DNA of 64,000 nucleotides from Alphaproteobacteria bacterium. GTDB taxonomy: Bacteria; Pseudomonadota; Alphaproteobacteria; Caulobacterales; Maricaulaceae. Positions 36,971-45,784 of this stretch are shown piece after piece. Made by a program: the position numbers and the translations under genes. Within the stretch, counting starts at the first letter, position 1; every line of letters starts with the position of its first letter. Where the stretch lies: NCBI GenBank assembly GCA_016124665.1, contig WGNH01000005.1, positions 102,114 through 166,113 of the forward strand. Direction: 5' to 3'. The notes below the pieces were generated by a model. That model searched no databases. It had not been told where the DNA came from and saw nothing but the letters and a program-made list of their open reading frames with translations.

Positions 36971-38287
36971 ATGACCCATCCCGCCCTGTCATATCGCCCG
37001 CAATTCGATGACCGCGAAGCGTGCCTGAATCGCTTTTCAGGTGTCCGCGGGGATACGATGAGGCTGATTGCCGGCCTGTCGGCCGAAGACATGCAGATCC
37101 AGACCATGCCGGATGTCAGCCCGACGAAATGGCATCTGGCGCATGTGACCTGGTTTTTTGAAACCTTCCTCGCAAAGCCGCATCTGGACGGTTATCGCGC
37201 GTTCGACCCGGGCTTCGGCTATCTCTACAATTCCTATTACGAGCAGGTCGGACAGCAATGGCCGCGGGCGCAACGCGGACTGTTGTCGCGGCCATCGGTT
37301 GAAACCATCCTGGCCTATCGCAAGCATGTGGAGGCGGCCGTCTCCAAGCTCATCCGCACCGCATCCGGCGAGGCCTGGACGCAGATTGCGCCGCTGATCG
37401 AGCTGGGCCAGCAGCACGAGCGGCAACACCAGGAGCTGTTGCTGACGGATATCAAACATGTCCTGTCGCAAGCGCCCGACCCCTATGCACCATTCGAATC
37501 CCGGCTCGCGGAGGCGCCCGATGCGCCGGCGGCGGCCAGCTATATCCCGATCGAGGGCGGGCTGGTCGAGATCGGGGCCAGCCACGCCGATTTTGTCTTC
37601 GACAATGAGCTGCCCCGTCACAAGCGCTGGCAGGAAGATTTCGAAATCTCGGCACGGCCGGTCTCGAACGCCGAATATCGTGAATTTATCGAGTCAGGCG
37701 GGTATGAGGATGCCCGCCTCTGGCTCTCGGACGGCTGGGCATGGCGGCAGCAGAACGGCGTGCGCCATCCGCTATACTGGCAGCATAGTGACGGCATATG
37801 GACAGAGTATACGCTGCACGGCCTGTCCCCGCTGCAACCGGGCTTGCCAGTCTGTCATGTCAGCGCCTATGAGGCCGCAGCCTTTGCGGAGTGGAAAGGG
37901 GAGCGCCTGCCCACGGAAACCGAGCTGGAATTGCTGGCCCGCCAGCATCCGGCCGAAGGCGTTCTTCTGGGTGACGGGGACCGGTATCATCCCGGCCCGC
38001 TAGGCGAATCGGGCCAGGCAGAGGCGGTGTTCGGCGGCGTCTGGGAGTGGTCATCGAGCGGCTATGAACCCTATCCGGGCTATCATCCGCCCGACGGAGC
38101 CGTCGGCGAATACAATGGCAAATTCATGTCCGGCCAGCAGGTCTTGCGCGGCGGATCCTGCGCAACAGAGCGCAACCATATAAGGGCAACCTACCGCAAC
38201 TTCTTTCCGGCCAATGCCCGCTGGCAATTCTCCGGCATAAGGCTGGCCAAGCGCACCCGCCCGGCCAGCTCCCTGCGGTCCGCCTAG
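36971..38287 (+). CDS. egtB: ergothioneine biosynthesis protein EgtB
   Basis: A 438-residue iron-dependent sulfoxide synthase joining hercynine to a thiol donor. The DinB-like N-terminal domain has HLAHVTWFFETFL and the iron-ligand motif QQHERQHQELLLTD (about residue 140). The C-terminal FGE-sulfatase domain has PRHKRWQEDFEI, VSAYEAAAFAEWKGERLPTE, GGVWEWSSSGY and RGGSCAT. The ATG at 36971 gives the standard N-terminus; a longer frame from 36893 crosses the palindromic control region. No egtD is beside it, unlike many egtB loci. Confidence 0.92.
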   Translation: MTHPALSYRPQFDDREACLNRFSGVRGDTMRLIAGLSAEDMQIQTMPDVSPTKWHLAHVTWFFETFLAKPHLDGYRAFDPGFGYLYNSYYEQVGQQWPRAQRGLLSRPSVETILAYRKHVEAAVSKLIRTASGEAWTQIAPLIELGQQHERQHQELLLTDIKHVLSQAPDPYAPFESRLAEAPDAPAAASYIPIEGGLVEIGASHADFVFDNELPRHKRWQEDFEISARPVSNAEYREFIESGGYEDARLWLSDGWAWRQQNGVRHPLYWQHSDGIWTEYTLHGLSPLQPGLPVCHVSAYEAAAFAEWKGERLPTETELELLARQHPAEGVLLGDGDRYHPGPLGESGQAEAVFGGVWEWSSSGYEPYPGYHPPDGAVGEYNGKFMSGQQVLRGGSCATERNHIRATYRNFFPANARWQFSGIRLAKRTRPASSLRSA

Positions 38288-38361
38288 AATTCCGCTGACA
38301 GACCGAAAATGACAGCCTGCGGCGCCCCTGGACGCAGGCCTGCCGGGCGGCGGGCGACGGC

Positions 38362-40539
38362 CTAGACGTCGTCGGCGAGGTTGCGGACTGATACGCGCGC
38401 CCTCAAGCCTTCACGGAACGACCACCAGGCAGATGCATCGGCAACAAAATGCGATTCAACAAGCTGGTTGGCCGGAATGCTGCCTTGCCCGGCAACGGTG
38501 CGGACCTCATCCACCCAGGTCAGGGCCAGTTGTCCACCGAATTGACCGGCATCGAGACCGATTGCGCCATAGATCTGGTTTTCCGGGATATAGGGCAATT
38601 CGTCTCCAATATTGACCGTGGCCCAGGGCTCATAGGCTGAATTGAATGCTGTCTGGAATTCTGTCGCTGTATGAGTATAGGCAAGGCGGGCCGGTAACGA
38701 AAATCCGAGATCAAGGGCTTCGCCAAAGTCGGCTTCTGCGGCAAATTCCAGCCCCATGACATCGACTTCGCCGCCATCAAACTGAGCACCAATCGTGCAG
38801 CCACCGCCCGTGGAATTGGTGCAGGAGCCGAGGAGATTGTCATAGGCATTGTAGAATCCGACGGCTTCGGCCGACCACCACCCATCGCCATAACGCGCGC
38901 CAAATTCAGTGTTGACGGCATCTTCCGGCTCGCGCGAGGTAGAGCCGGGCGAGGGCGGTGCGAATCCGCGATGGACACCGCCGAAGAAGGACCAGTTCGT
39001 GTTCAGGTCAAAGCGCACGCCCATTCCCGGGATCACGGCATCGACCGTGTTTTCGGTGACAGTGGGCTGATTCAGGCGAGCCGTATCCCCACCGCCCCAG
39101 TTTTCGCGCTTCAGCTCGATGCGCTCGAACCGGATTCCCGGGACAATCGTCCAGCGGCCGGTCGTGATTTCATCCTGAATGAAGAAGGCAAACGCTGTTG
39201 CCGAATCTATGCGATTCGAATCCGTACCGGGAACACCGCGTGTGGTTTCCACCAGACTGCCATTATCCATGCGGAAGCGGTCTACCCACTGGAAGCGGTC
39301 CATTTGATCGTAATGAAAGCGAAGACCAACATGCCAGTTGTGGGCCATGCCAATCCAGTCGGAAGCCCCAGAGAGTTCGGTCTGGAAGCCTTGTGCATAA
39401 TAAACGCGGTTATTGTGCTTGATGTTCAGCGCGTCATCTGCGGAAACGAGTCCAGGCGCACCCTGCAAAATTGCATAGGCTGCGGCGTTACCAGCCGGAT
39501 CGTCGAGAATACTGGAAATGCTGGCTGCCCCCGATGGACCCGCCCCGTCCGGATCAACACGGTCCAGCTTGAACCAGTCACGGGCAAAATCAGTGCGGTA
39601 CAGGACCGACCCCAAGGTCAACTCATTACCGAAGCTGGCCGTGTGGCTGAGTGACCAGAGCGAATGCTCGGCATCCATCTGATCCCGGGCACTGGCAGCA
39701 TAACGGCGGAAGGGGGCTGCCGCGAAGTCAGCTTCTGTCAGGCCGAGATAGGTCTCGTTTGACAATTCATCGGAATACTGCGCGCGAAGCTCGAAACTTT
39801 GGCCGACATGGCCGGTCCTGGTTTCGAGGCGCAACCGCGCTACGTAGTCCTCGATTTCAAACCCGGAATCCTGTCCGGACGGCCCGTCAATGTCTTTAAA
39901 TCCCGAGGCGGAATTCTGATAGGTTTCGAGCAGACCACCAATTCTGGTGGATGCGTTAACCTCCTGCATTCCGCCAACCCAGGCATGAAGGCGGCGCTGG
40001 TCTTCATCACCGATCCAGAAGTCGGCCTGCCCGGCTAATGGCTCATCCGGTACGGGCGTGGAGAGAAGGTTGACGGACCCGCCCTGTGTACGCGGGCCAT
40101 AGCGGACGCCAGCCGCCCCCTTGATGATCTCGATACCTGCCATGCGTCCGGCATGTGGAAAATAATAAGCTGCCGGGGCTGAATAGGGTGCCGGCGAAAT
40201 CAAGATGCCATCTTCCATCAGGGTGATATTTGAGGAGCGATCAAGGCCAGTGCCGCGCAGACCGATATTCGGACGCAAGCCATAGCCATCTTCTTCCTGG
40301 ATGTTGACGCCCGGAACGGCGCGGAGGGAACGATTGATATCAGAATAGTCCTGCACATCCAGATCGGCAGCGGTCAGCACTTCGGCCGAGCCCGGAACAT
40401 CGGAAGGGTCGCCGGACAATCCGATGACGACAATAACATCCCGGGTCGTGGTGATAGCCTGATTGGCAGCTTCGGTTTGAGCGAGGGCAGGCGAGCCAAG
40501 AGCGCAGGTGGCAGCACCCGCCAGAAGGAAAGAACGCAT
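38362..40539 (-). pseudogene. FecA-like TonB-dependent receptor, interrupted by a late amber codon
   Basis: The open part encodes 725 residues: signal peptide (ALGSPALAQ), plug domain (DVIVVIGLSG, SAEVLTAADL, GLRGTG, KGAAGVRYGPRTQGGSVNL) and a beta barrel. FecA-like wording (SAPAAYYFPHAGRM) suggests ferric siderophore or ferric citrate uptake. The frame stops with TAG (38362-38364) after VSVRNLADDV. Read past it, 25 more codons give the expected last strand, including RPGAP and final Phe, ending at 38284. The TAG replaces the usual Tyr. Without the final strand, barrel insertion should fail, so the gene is either a fresh pseudogene, suppressed, or misread. A Fur-like box lies upstream. Confidence 0.75.
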
Positions 40540-40610
40540 GTAAGAGACCCCGAATAGCTATTGCGACTTATGTGCATCTACGCGCTTTGCATCCGGCGTG
40601 TCCATCCCAT

Positions 40611-40629
40611 TTGCGAATGATTGTCAGTT
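40611..40629. promoter_or_regulatory. candidate Fur-type iron box upstream of the TonB receptor
   Basis: TTGCGAATGATTGTCAGTT resembles the GATAATGATAATCATTATC-like Fur dyad (core AATGATTGTCA). It lies about 70-90 bp upstream of the minus-strand receptor start at 40539. This fits iron control of a FecA-like receptor. Confidence 0.4.
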
Positions 40630-40658
40630 ACTGCGACATCGCACCGCATTCGCGTAAC

Positions 40659-40692
40659 AAAAAAGCCGCACCCGAACAGGGGTACGGCTTTT
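40659..40692. terminator. rho-independent terminator of the SDR gene
   Basis: AAAAGCCGCACCC and GGGGTACGGCTTTT form a stem with one mismatch. On the minus strand the hairpin ends in a run of T, 21 bp past the stop of the SDR gene at 40714. It also isolates the TonB receptor promoter. Confidence 0.8.
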
Positions 40693-40713
40693 CCTGACAG
40701 ATATGCCAGAGCG

Positions 40714-41493
40714 CTATTTTGGAGGCATGCGAGCCCCGGCATCAAGGCGGACACATTCCGCATTGATATAGCCATTGGTCACCATGAAGGCGACGAGGTC
40801 TGCATATTCTTCCGGTGTGCCGAAGCGCTGCGGGAATTGAAGATGCGAGGCCAGGTTGGTTTTCACTTCCGGCGGCATCTGCTGATAAATCGGGGTTTCG
40901 AAGAAGCCGGGCAAAATTGTGTTTACCCGCACGCCTTCACGGGCAAGGTCGCGGGCCATTGGCAAGGTCATGCCATATATACCGCCCTTGGACGCTGAAT
41001 AGGCAACCTGACCGATCTGGCCGTCCTGCGCCGCAACAGACGCCGTATGAACAATGATGCCGCGTTCGCCGCCATCATCGGGTTCATTTGACAGCATGCC
41101 TTCCGCGGCGATCGCTGCACAATTGAAGGATCCGATGAGATTAATGGTCACCACAAGGGCAAACTTGTCGAGCTGATGACGGACGATATCGCCGGACGAG
41201 GACCGGCGCGCCGTCTTTTCTGCCCAGCCGATTCCGGCGCAATTGACCAGAACACGTTCCTGTCCGTGGGCTTCGCGGGCCCTGGCAAAGCCGGCCTCAA
41301 CGCTCGCCGTATCGGCCACATTGACCTGACAGAAAACGCCGCCCAGCTCTTTGGCAACGGCCTCGCCGCGTTCGTCATTGAGGTCAAAAAGCGCAACTTT
41401 CGCACCTTCTGCGGCCAGGCGCCGGGCGGTGCCCTCGCCGAGGCCGGACGCTCCGCCAGTGACTATGGCGGCTGTATCCTTGGTGATTTTCAT
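40714..41493 (-). CDS. 3-hydroxyacyl-CoA dehydrogenase type-2-like SDR
   Basis: A 259-residue short-chain dehydrogenase. VTGGASGLGEGTARRL binds NAD (Asp in ALFDLND favours NAD over NADP), NCAGIG follows, and the catalytic Ser/Tyr/Lys sit in TASVAA and YSASKGG. The overall wording matches HSD17B10-type 3-hydroxyacyl-CoA dehydrogenases, so a role in fatty-acid or branched-chain oxidation is likely. The ATG at 41493 gives the normal N-terminus; upstream open frame codons look non-coding. A terminator follows. Confidence 0.85.
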   Translation of the reverse strand: MKITKDTAAIVTGGASGLGEGTARRLAAEGAKVALFDLNDERGEAVAKELGGVFCQVNVADTASVEAGFARAREAHGQERVLVNCAGIGWAEKTARRSSSGDIVRHQLDKFALVVTINLIGSFNCAAIAAEGMLSNEPDDGGERGIIVHTASVAAQDGQIGQVAYSASKGGIYGMTLPMARDLAREGVRVNTILPGFFETPIYQQMPPEVKTNLASHLQFPQRFGTPEEYADLVAFMVTNGYINAECVRLDAGARMPPK

Positions 41494-41632
41494 GGAATTC
41501 CCCTTGAAGCAGTTTTCTGTCCTGAACCCGACATAGCGCGGCGGCGCGCCGAAGTGAACGGTGTTCAGACGTTTTGATGTAGTGCATTCGGGTGCTAAAT
41601 GGCATCCGCGTTGAGACACAAGGATTCGCGCC

Positions 41633-42508
41633 ATGACATCCACACCCGTCGCCATGGTCCTGCATGGCGGAGCCGGCGTGCTCGCCAAAAAATCCTATGA
41701 ACGGGAAGTCACCCACATGCGCGGCCTCGCGGCGCGTGGCAAAGCCATGCTCAATGATGGCCGGTCTGCCCTCGATGTGGTGGAGACCATTGTTTACGAG
41801 CTGGAAGTCAGCGGGCTTTATGTGGCGGGGAAAGGGTCATCCCCGAACACTGATAACCGGTACGAGCTGGACGCCGCGATCATGGACGGCGAAACACGCA
41901 ATGCCGGCGCGGTTGCGGCTATGGAAGGCTTTGTATCGCCCATTCAGGCGGCCCGCAAAGTCATGACCGCAACGCCTCATGTCATGCTTGCGGGATGGGG
42001 CGCCAACCGGCTGGCTGAGCGCGAAGGACTCGACAGGGTTGAGGATCCGGAAAGCTATTATGTTCCGGCTGCGGTCCCGGATGGCCGCGCCTATGCAACC
42101 GGTACGGTCGGTTGTGTGGCGCTGGATGCTCAGGGGCGCCTGGCGGCTGCTACCTCGACGGGCGGCACGCTTAAGAAAACACCTGGCCGGGTGGGGGATT
42201 GCCCCTTGATCGGCGCGGGCACCTGGGCCGATCAGGACATCGCGGTTTCGTGCACCGGGCAGGGCGAGTTTTTTATCCGTTCGCTGGCGGCCGGAACGGT
42301 GGCCGCCCGTATCCGCTATCTGCATGAAAGCCCGGAAGAAGCTGCGCAATGGGCATTGAAGGATGTCAAGCGATTGGGCGGAGATGGCGGAATTATTGCT
42401 GTGGGGCGGGATGGCCGCATTGCCACACCATATAATTCGGAAGGCATGAAATGCGCCGTGCTGCATGCTGATGGCCGGATTACCGCCGGCGTGCAGGAAT
42501 TGTCGTGA
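41633..42508 (+). CDS. isoaspartyl peptidase / L-asparaginase (Ntn hydrolase)
   Basis: A 291-residue protein of the plant-type asparaginase family. HGGAGV at the N-terminus and the autocleavage and nucleophile site GTVGCVALD (Thr at about residue 158) are intact, followed by ATSTGG and GAGTWAD. Self-cleavage yields alpha and beta subunits that hydrolyse beta-aspartyl dipeptides or asparagine. Its stop overlaps the GTG start of the next gene by 4 nt. Confidence 0.9.
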   Translation: MTSTPVAMVLHGGAGVLAKKSYEREVTHMRGLAARGKAMLNDGRSALDVVETIVYELEVSGLYVAGKGSSPNTDNRYELDAAIMDGETRNAGAVAAMEGFVSPIQAARKVMTATPHVMLAGWGANRLAEREGLDRVEDPESYYVPAAVPDGRAYATGTVGCVALDAQGRLAAATSTGGTLKKTPGRVGDCPLIGAGTWADQDIAVSCTGQGEFFIRSLAAGTVAARIRYLHESPEEAAQWALKDVKRLGGDGGIIAVGRDGRIATPYNSEGMKCAVLHADGRITAGVQELS

Positions 42509-43041
42509 TCAGGCCGGTCCGCCCGCTGAAAGGGTATTTCGGAATCGGGGCGGAGGAAATTTCCAAAGCCATGAATCTCGGTGCTATTTTGCGGACCGCT
42601 CATGCCTTCGGGGCCAGCTTTGCGTTCACGGTCAATGCGCACCACAAGGCGCAGAAAGTGTTTGATTCAGACACATCCCGGAGCCTTAAGAATGTGCCCT
42701 ATTATGGCTGGGACAGGCTCGACGAAATGCGGCTGCCAGCAGGCTGCTCACTGGTCGGAATCGAGCTGACGGATGATGCTGTGGATCTGCCGAGTTTTCG
42801 TCACCCGCGTGCTGCGGCTTATGTTCTCGGCCGGGAGCGAGGCTCGCTTTCCGAAGCCATGCAAGCGAAATGTGATCATATCGTCAGGATACCCACCCGG
42901 TTCTGCGTGAATGTGTCGGTCGCCGCGGCGATCACGCTTTATGACCGCACGCTCTGTATGGGCGGGTATCCTGAGCGTCCGGTCATGCCCGGCGGGCCGG
43001 GTCTTGATGCGATCGAAGCCTGGGAATCCAGGCGGCGCTAG
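42505..43041 (+). CDS. TrmH/SpoU-family RNA methyltransferase
   Basis: A 178-residue SPOUT methylase starting with GTG within the previous gene's stop (GTGA). The family blocks are present: NLGAILRTAHAFG (motif 1, about residues 24-36), AYVLGRERGSLS (motif 2) and IPTRFCVNVSVAAAITLYD (motif 3), forming the trefoil-knot SAM site. It likely 2'-O-methylates a tRNA or rRNA ribose; the exact target cannot be told. It converges on the ChrR-like gene with overlapping stops (CTAG). Confidence 0.88.
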   Translation: MIRPVRPLKGYFGIGAEEISKAMNLGAILRTAHAFGASFAFTVNAHHKAQKVFDSDTSRSLKNVPYYGWDRLDEMRLPAGCSLVGIELTDDAVDLPSFRHPRAAAYVLGRERGSLSEAMQAKCDHIVRIPTRFCVNVSVAAAITLYDRTLCMGGYPERPVMPGGPGLDAIEAWESRRR

Positions 43042-43721
43042 CCACCGAACAGGCGTTGCACGGCACCCAGTGCGCCGGTGAATTTCAGGGATCCGTCGGT
43101 GACCGCCAGCGCAAAACAGATTTCGCCCGGCTCGGCTATCGGCCGGTGCGTGGTTTCCTCACCAACGGCGCAAAGATCGCCGGTCTCGTAGCGGCCGATA
43201 CCGTCGGCGAACGCGCCCGCCAGCACCAGGGTAAATTCCCGGCCGCTGTGCGTGTGGCTTGGCGAGCCATGGCCGGGCTCGATCCGCAACAGCTCCGCAA
43301 CGGCATCGCCCTCGCGCATCAGCTCCATCCGGCGCACGCCCGGGGCGGCGAAGCGCCACTGTGCGCCGCTGTCCAGCGCGCTGTCCCGGACAGGGTCCGG
43401 CAGATCCATGAGTTCCGACAGGGCCGATTGCGCCAGCTTCGCAGCATCTGCCCGGCTGATAAAGCCGCTTCCGGCCGCTTCGCCTGCGCCGGTCTCGATG
43501 GCATCAATCGCGGCCAGTGCCACATCCAGCGCATTGTCCGCCATCGACTCGGCGGGCAGGGATTCCAGAATCGCACCGCCGAACACATCACCCGTCAGGG
43601 CAGCGTCCGCGACATCGGTTTTCAGGGCGGCATGCGTATCGAGCAAAAGGCGCATGGGCGCGCTGAGCGCTCCGGAAGCGCGCGCAGCCATCAATTCGTC
43701 ATCCATCGTAATCAGTGTCAT
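43038..43721 (-). CDS. ChrR-family anti-sigma factor with degenerate zinc site
   Basis: A 227-residue protein beside an ECF sigma gene. The N-terminal anti-sigma domain (about 1-90) aligns with Rhodobacter ChrR, but the CxxC pair after the conserved His (LLLDTHAALKTDV) is missing and the early His is also gone. The C-terminal cupin (about 125-225) keeps HTHSGREF and a later THRP His, so its metal site looks intact. ChrR holds RpoE until singlet oxygen appears. Here inhibition must work without the usual zinc ligands. It is 73 bp downstream of the sigma gene. Confidence 0.8.
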   Translation of the reverse strand: MTLITMDDELMAARASGALSAPMRLLLDTHAALKTDVADAALTGDVFGGAILESLPAESMADNALDVALAAIDAIETGAGEAAGSGFISRADAAKLAQSALSELMDLPDPVRDSALDSGAQWRFAAPGVRRMELMREGDAVAELLRIEPGHGSPSHTHSGREFTLVLAGAFADGIGRYETGDLCAVGEETTHRPIAEPGEICFALAVTDGSLKFTGALGAVQRLFGG

Positions 43722-43794
43722 AGGATTCTTCTATGTTCCGTTCCGGAATTTCCGATATGTCCCGGGTGACGTGAAGGTCAAGGCCATAACGAAA

Positions 43795-44397
43795 TTAAAT
43801 ATCGCCGGGGTCGAGCTGGCCCCGCAGCTTGTCAAAGGCCAGCCGGATGCGGGATTTCACCGTTCCCAGAGCGACACCTTCCCTTTCGGCAATTTCTGAA
43901 TGGGTAAGCCCCTCGAAAAACGCCAGTTTGAGCAGGTGCACCTGATCCGGCGGAAGTTGTTTCAAGGCCTCCCGCACGCGCGCCTCGCGATCCCGGGCAT
44001 GGGCAGCACTGTCCGGCGCTTCGGTTGCAACGGGCTGCAGGAGCGGTTCTTCGGCGTCCAGTGCCGGCCGGGCCGCGCGCCGGGCCATATCGATCCGCCG
44101 GTTGCGCGCAATCCGGAAAATCCAGGTCGACGCCGAAGCCTGGCGAGGGTCGAATTGTTTCGCCTTGCGCCAGACCGTCAGCATGACTTCCTGTGCCAGC
44201 TCTTCGGCCGTTGCGTCATCGGTCGCCAGACGCTTCAAATAGCCTTTCACGCGCGGCGCATAGAATGTGAACAGGGACGCGAAGGCGGACCGGTCGGAGC
44301 GCGCGCATGCCTCGACCCAGGCGTCGAGCTGGGCGCGATCCACTGCCGCAGCTTCCTGATTTGATGAGTCGGGCACGCTTGGTCCTTCAGTCGCCAC
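43795..44397 (-). CDS. ECF RNA polymerase sigma factor (RpoE/ECF11-like)
   Basis: A 200-residue sigma-70 family protein with only regions 2 and 4. Region 2 includes AFASLFTFYAPRVKGYLKRL and ASTWIFRIARNRRIDMARR; region 4 includes LPPDQVHLLKLAFFEGLTHSEIAEREGVALGTVKSRIRLAFDKLR. The adjacent ChrR-like gene points to the photooxidative or redox-stress type. It probably directs its own operon; I could not find a convincing TGATCC-type promoter upstream. Confidence 0.9.
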   Translation of the reverse strand: MATEGPSVPDSSNQEAAAVDRAQLDAWVEACARSDRSAFASLFTFYAPRVKGYLKRLATDDATAEELAQEVMLTVWRKAKQFDPRQASASTWIFRIARNRRIDMARRAARPALDAEEPLLQPVATEAPDSAAHARDREARVREALKQLPPDQVHLLKLAFFEGLTHSEIAEREGVALGTVKSRIRLAFDKLRGQLDPGDI

Positions 44398-44527
44398 TTC
44401 CCCCGGGGGTGACCTTGCCTAACAGATATGTACGGATGGCGGAAAGCAGATTCGCCATTAACCGCCCATAAAGCGCCGCATTGCAGGGATGGTATGGCGA
44501 GCGCTTGTTATGGAGCCAGTATCAGTG

Positions 44528-45025
44528 ATGCGTTTTCGAGTTCTGCTTCTTGTCCTGTTTGCCGTTTTTCCCGGTCTGGGTGCCGCGCAGGATGCGCAAA
44601 ACCGCGGCGCCTATGGCGACTGGATCGTCTTCACCATCAACACCGAAAACGGTCTGGTCTGTTATGCCGCCAGCCGGCCCATCGAAATGACACCGTCGAG
44701 TGTTGATCATGGCGAAGTGTTCTTCGTGATCTCGACCTGGGCCAATGGCGCGGCCGAAGAGCAACCCCGGTTTGTGGCAGGTTATGCCCTGCGGCCCGAA
44801 ACACCTCCGCGGGCGCGGATCGGATCCAGCCGATTCCAGATGTTCGCGGCCGGACAGGATGGTTTTGTCGAGGATCTGGAGGATGAAAGCGATCTTGTCC
44901 GTCAGATGCGGCGCGGTGCGGATATGCGGATTGAAGCGACCAGCCAGCGCGGAACCGCCACGGCCTATCTGTTTTCGCTAACCGGTGTTACAGCCGCCCT
45001 GCAGCGGGTGGATGCGCTCTGCTGA
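44528..45025 (+). CDS. invasion-associated locus B (IalB)-like secreted protein
   Basis: From the ATG at 44528 the product has a signal peptide (LLLVLFAVFPGLGAAQ) and a mature IalB-type domain: AYGDWIVFTINTENGLVCYAAS with a conserved Cys, FQMFAAGQDGFVEDLEDESDLVRQMRRGADM, then FSLTGVTAALQRVDALC with a C-terminal Cys, likely a disulfide. In-frame ATGs at 44489 and 44510 are possible but would place polar residues before the signal. Such proteins are periplasmic with unclear function. It ends against the stop of the convergent DUF6065 gene. Confidence 0.75.
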   Translation: MRFRVLLLVLFAVFPGLGAAQDAQNRGAYGDWIVFTINTENGLVCYAASRPIEMTPSSVDHGEVFFVISTWANGAAEEQPRFVAGYALRPETPPRARIGSSRFQMFAAGQDGFVEDLEDESDLVRQMRRGADMRIEATSQRGTATAYLFSLTGVTAALQRVDALC

Positions 45026-45775
45026 TCAGCGCGAGGATTTGCTGAACGGTTTGACGCGGAGCTTGATCTTGTGATCTTTCGCGCCGGATGATCCGTCCGG
45101 CCTGAGGCCGCGATAATAGGTTTTTTGCCATTTTTCTTCGACCGCTTCTGCCTCATGGTCCGCCAGCCGTCTGGCAAAATCCTGGCGGCTGTCACGCCAT
45201 TGCATGAATTGTTGGTATGTTTTCGGGTCGCGATTGATGTGATCCAGCGCCGGGTCGAATTTGTCAAAGAGATCGCGACGGACCGGAAAGAAGTGGGCGA
45301 TGGCCTCGCCGGCTTCGAAGCGCACGGGACAGTCCGGTGCCGTGAAGCGCCAGTTCATGGTGAAAGTGTAGGGGCTCCAGTCGGTCTCGATTACGCCGGA
45401 CAGAGGCGCAATACCGTGCTTGATACCGTTCATCGGTCCGGTGACAAAAATATTCCAGCCCGGCGGGGTGCGCAGCAGGAAATGCAGTTCAAACGTCAGG
45501 ACGCCGGAACCGAAATTGGCCAGAGGCGCGCCCGACAGGCTTTTTGTTTGAGGTGTATCAAATACAATCGAGACATCGGAGGGCAGGTTTCCGCCATTCC
45601 ATGCCGCCTTGAACCCGGCCGGTGTGGTGACTTCCCAGCCATGCTGATTGGCCAATGCCAGCGGCAGGCAACGATAGGCAAAGCTTTCCGGCGTCTCGTC
45701 CATCCAGGACCGGCGGGGGTCGGCCGGGCGGACGGGCGGTGCCTCTACGGTCAGCGGATAAAGCGTCAGTTTCAT
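45026..45775 (-). CDS. DUF6065-family protein
   Basis: A 249-residue cytosolic protein that I match to DUF6065 by the blocks CLPLALANQHGWEV, FGSGVLTFELHFLLRTPPGWN and WSPYTFTMNWRFTAP, followed by a basic, helical tail. Its function is undescribed. It follows the ATP-grasp gene by 9 bp in the same direction, so the two likely form one transcript. Confidence 0.65.
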   Translation of the reverse strand: MKLTLYPLTVEAPPVRPADPRRSWMDETPESFAYRCLPLALANQHGWEVTTPAGFKAAWNGGNLPSDVSIVFDTPQTKSLSGAPLANFGSGVLTFELHFLLRTPPGWNIFVTGPMNGIKHGIAPLSGVIETDWSPYTFTMNWRFTAPDCPVRFEAGEAIAHFFPVRRDLFDKFDPALDHINRDPKTYQQFMQWRDSRQDFARRLADHEAEAVEEKWQKTYYRGLRPDGSSGAKDHKIKLRVKPFSKSSR

Positions 45776-45784
45776 GCAATAATT

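Noticed and set aside
44400..44409. CCCCCGGGGG palindrome upstream of the ECF sigma gene
   Set aside because: Too simple and GC-only to call an operator without comparison.
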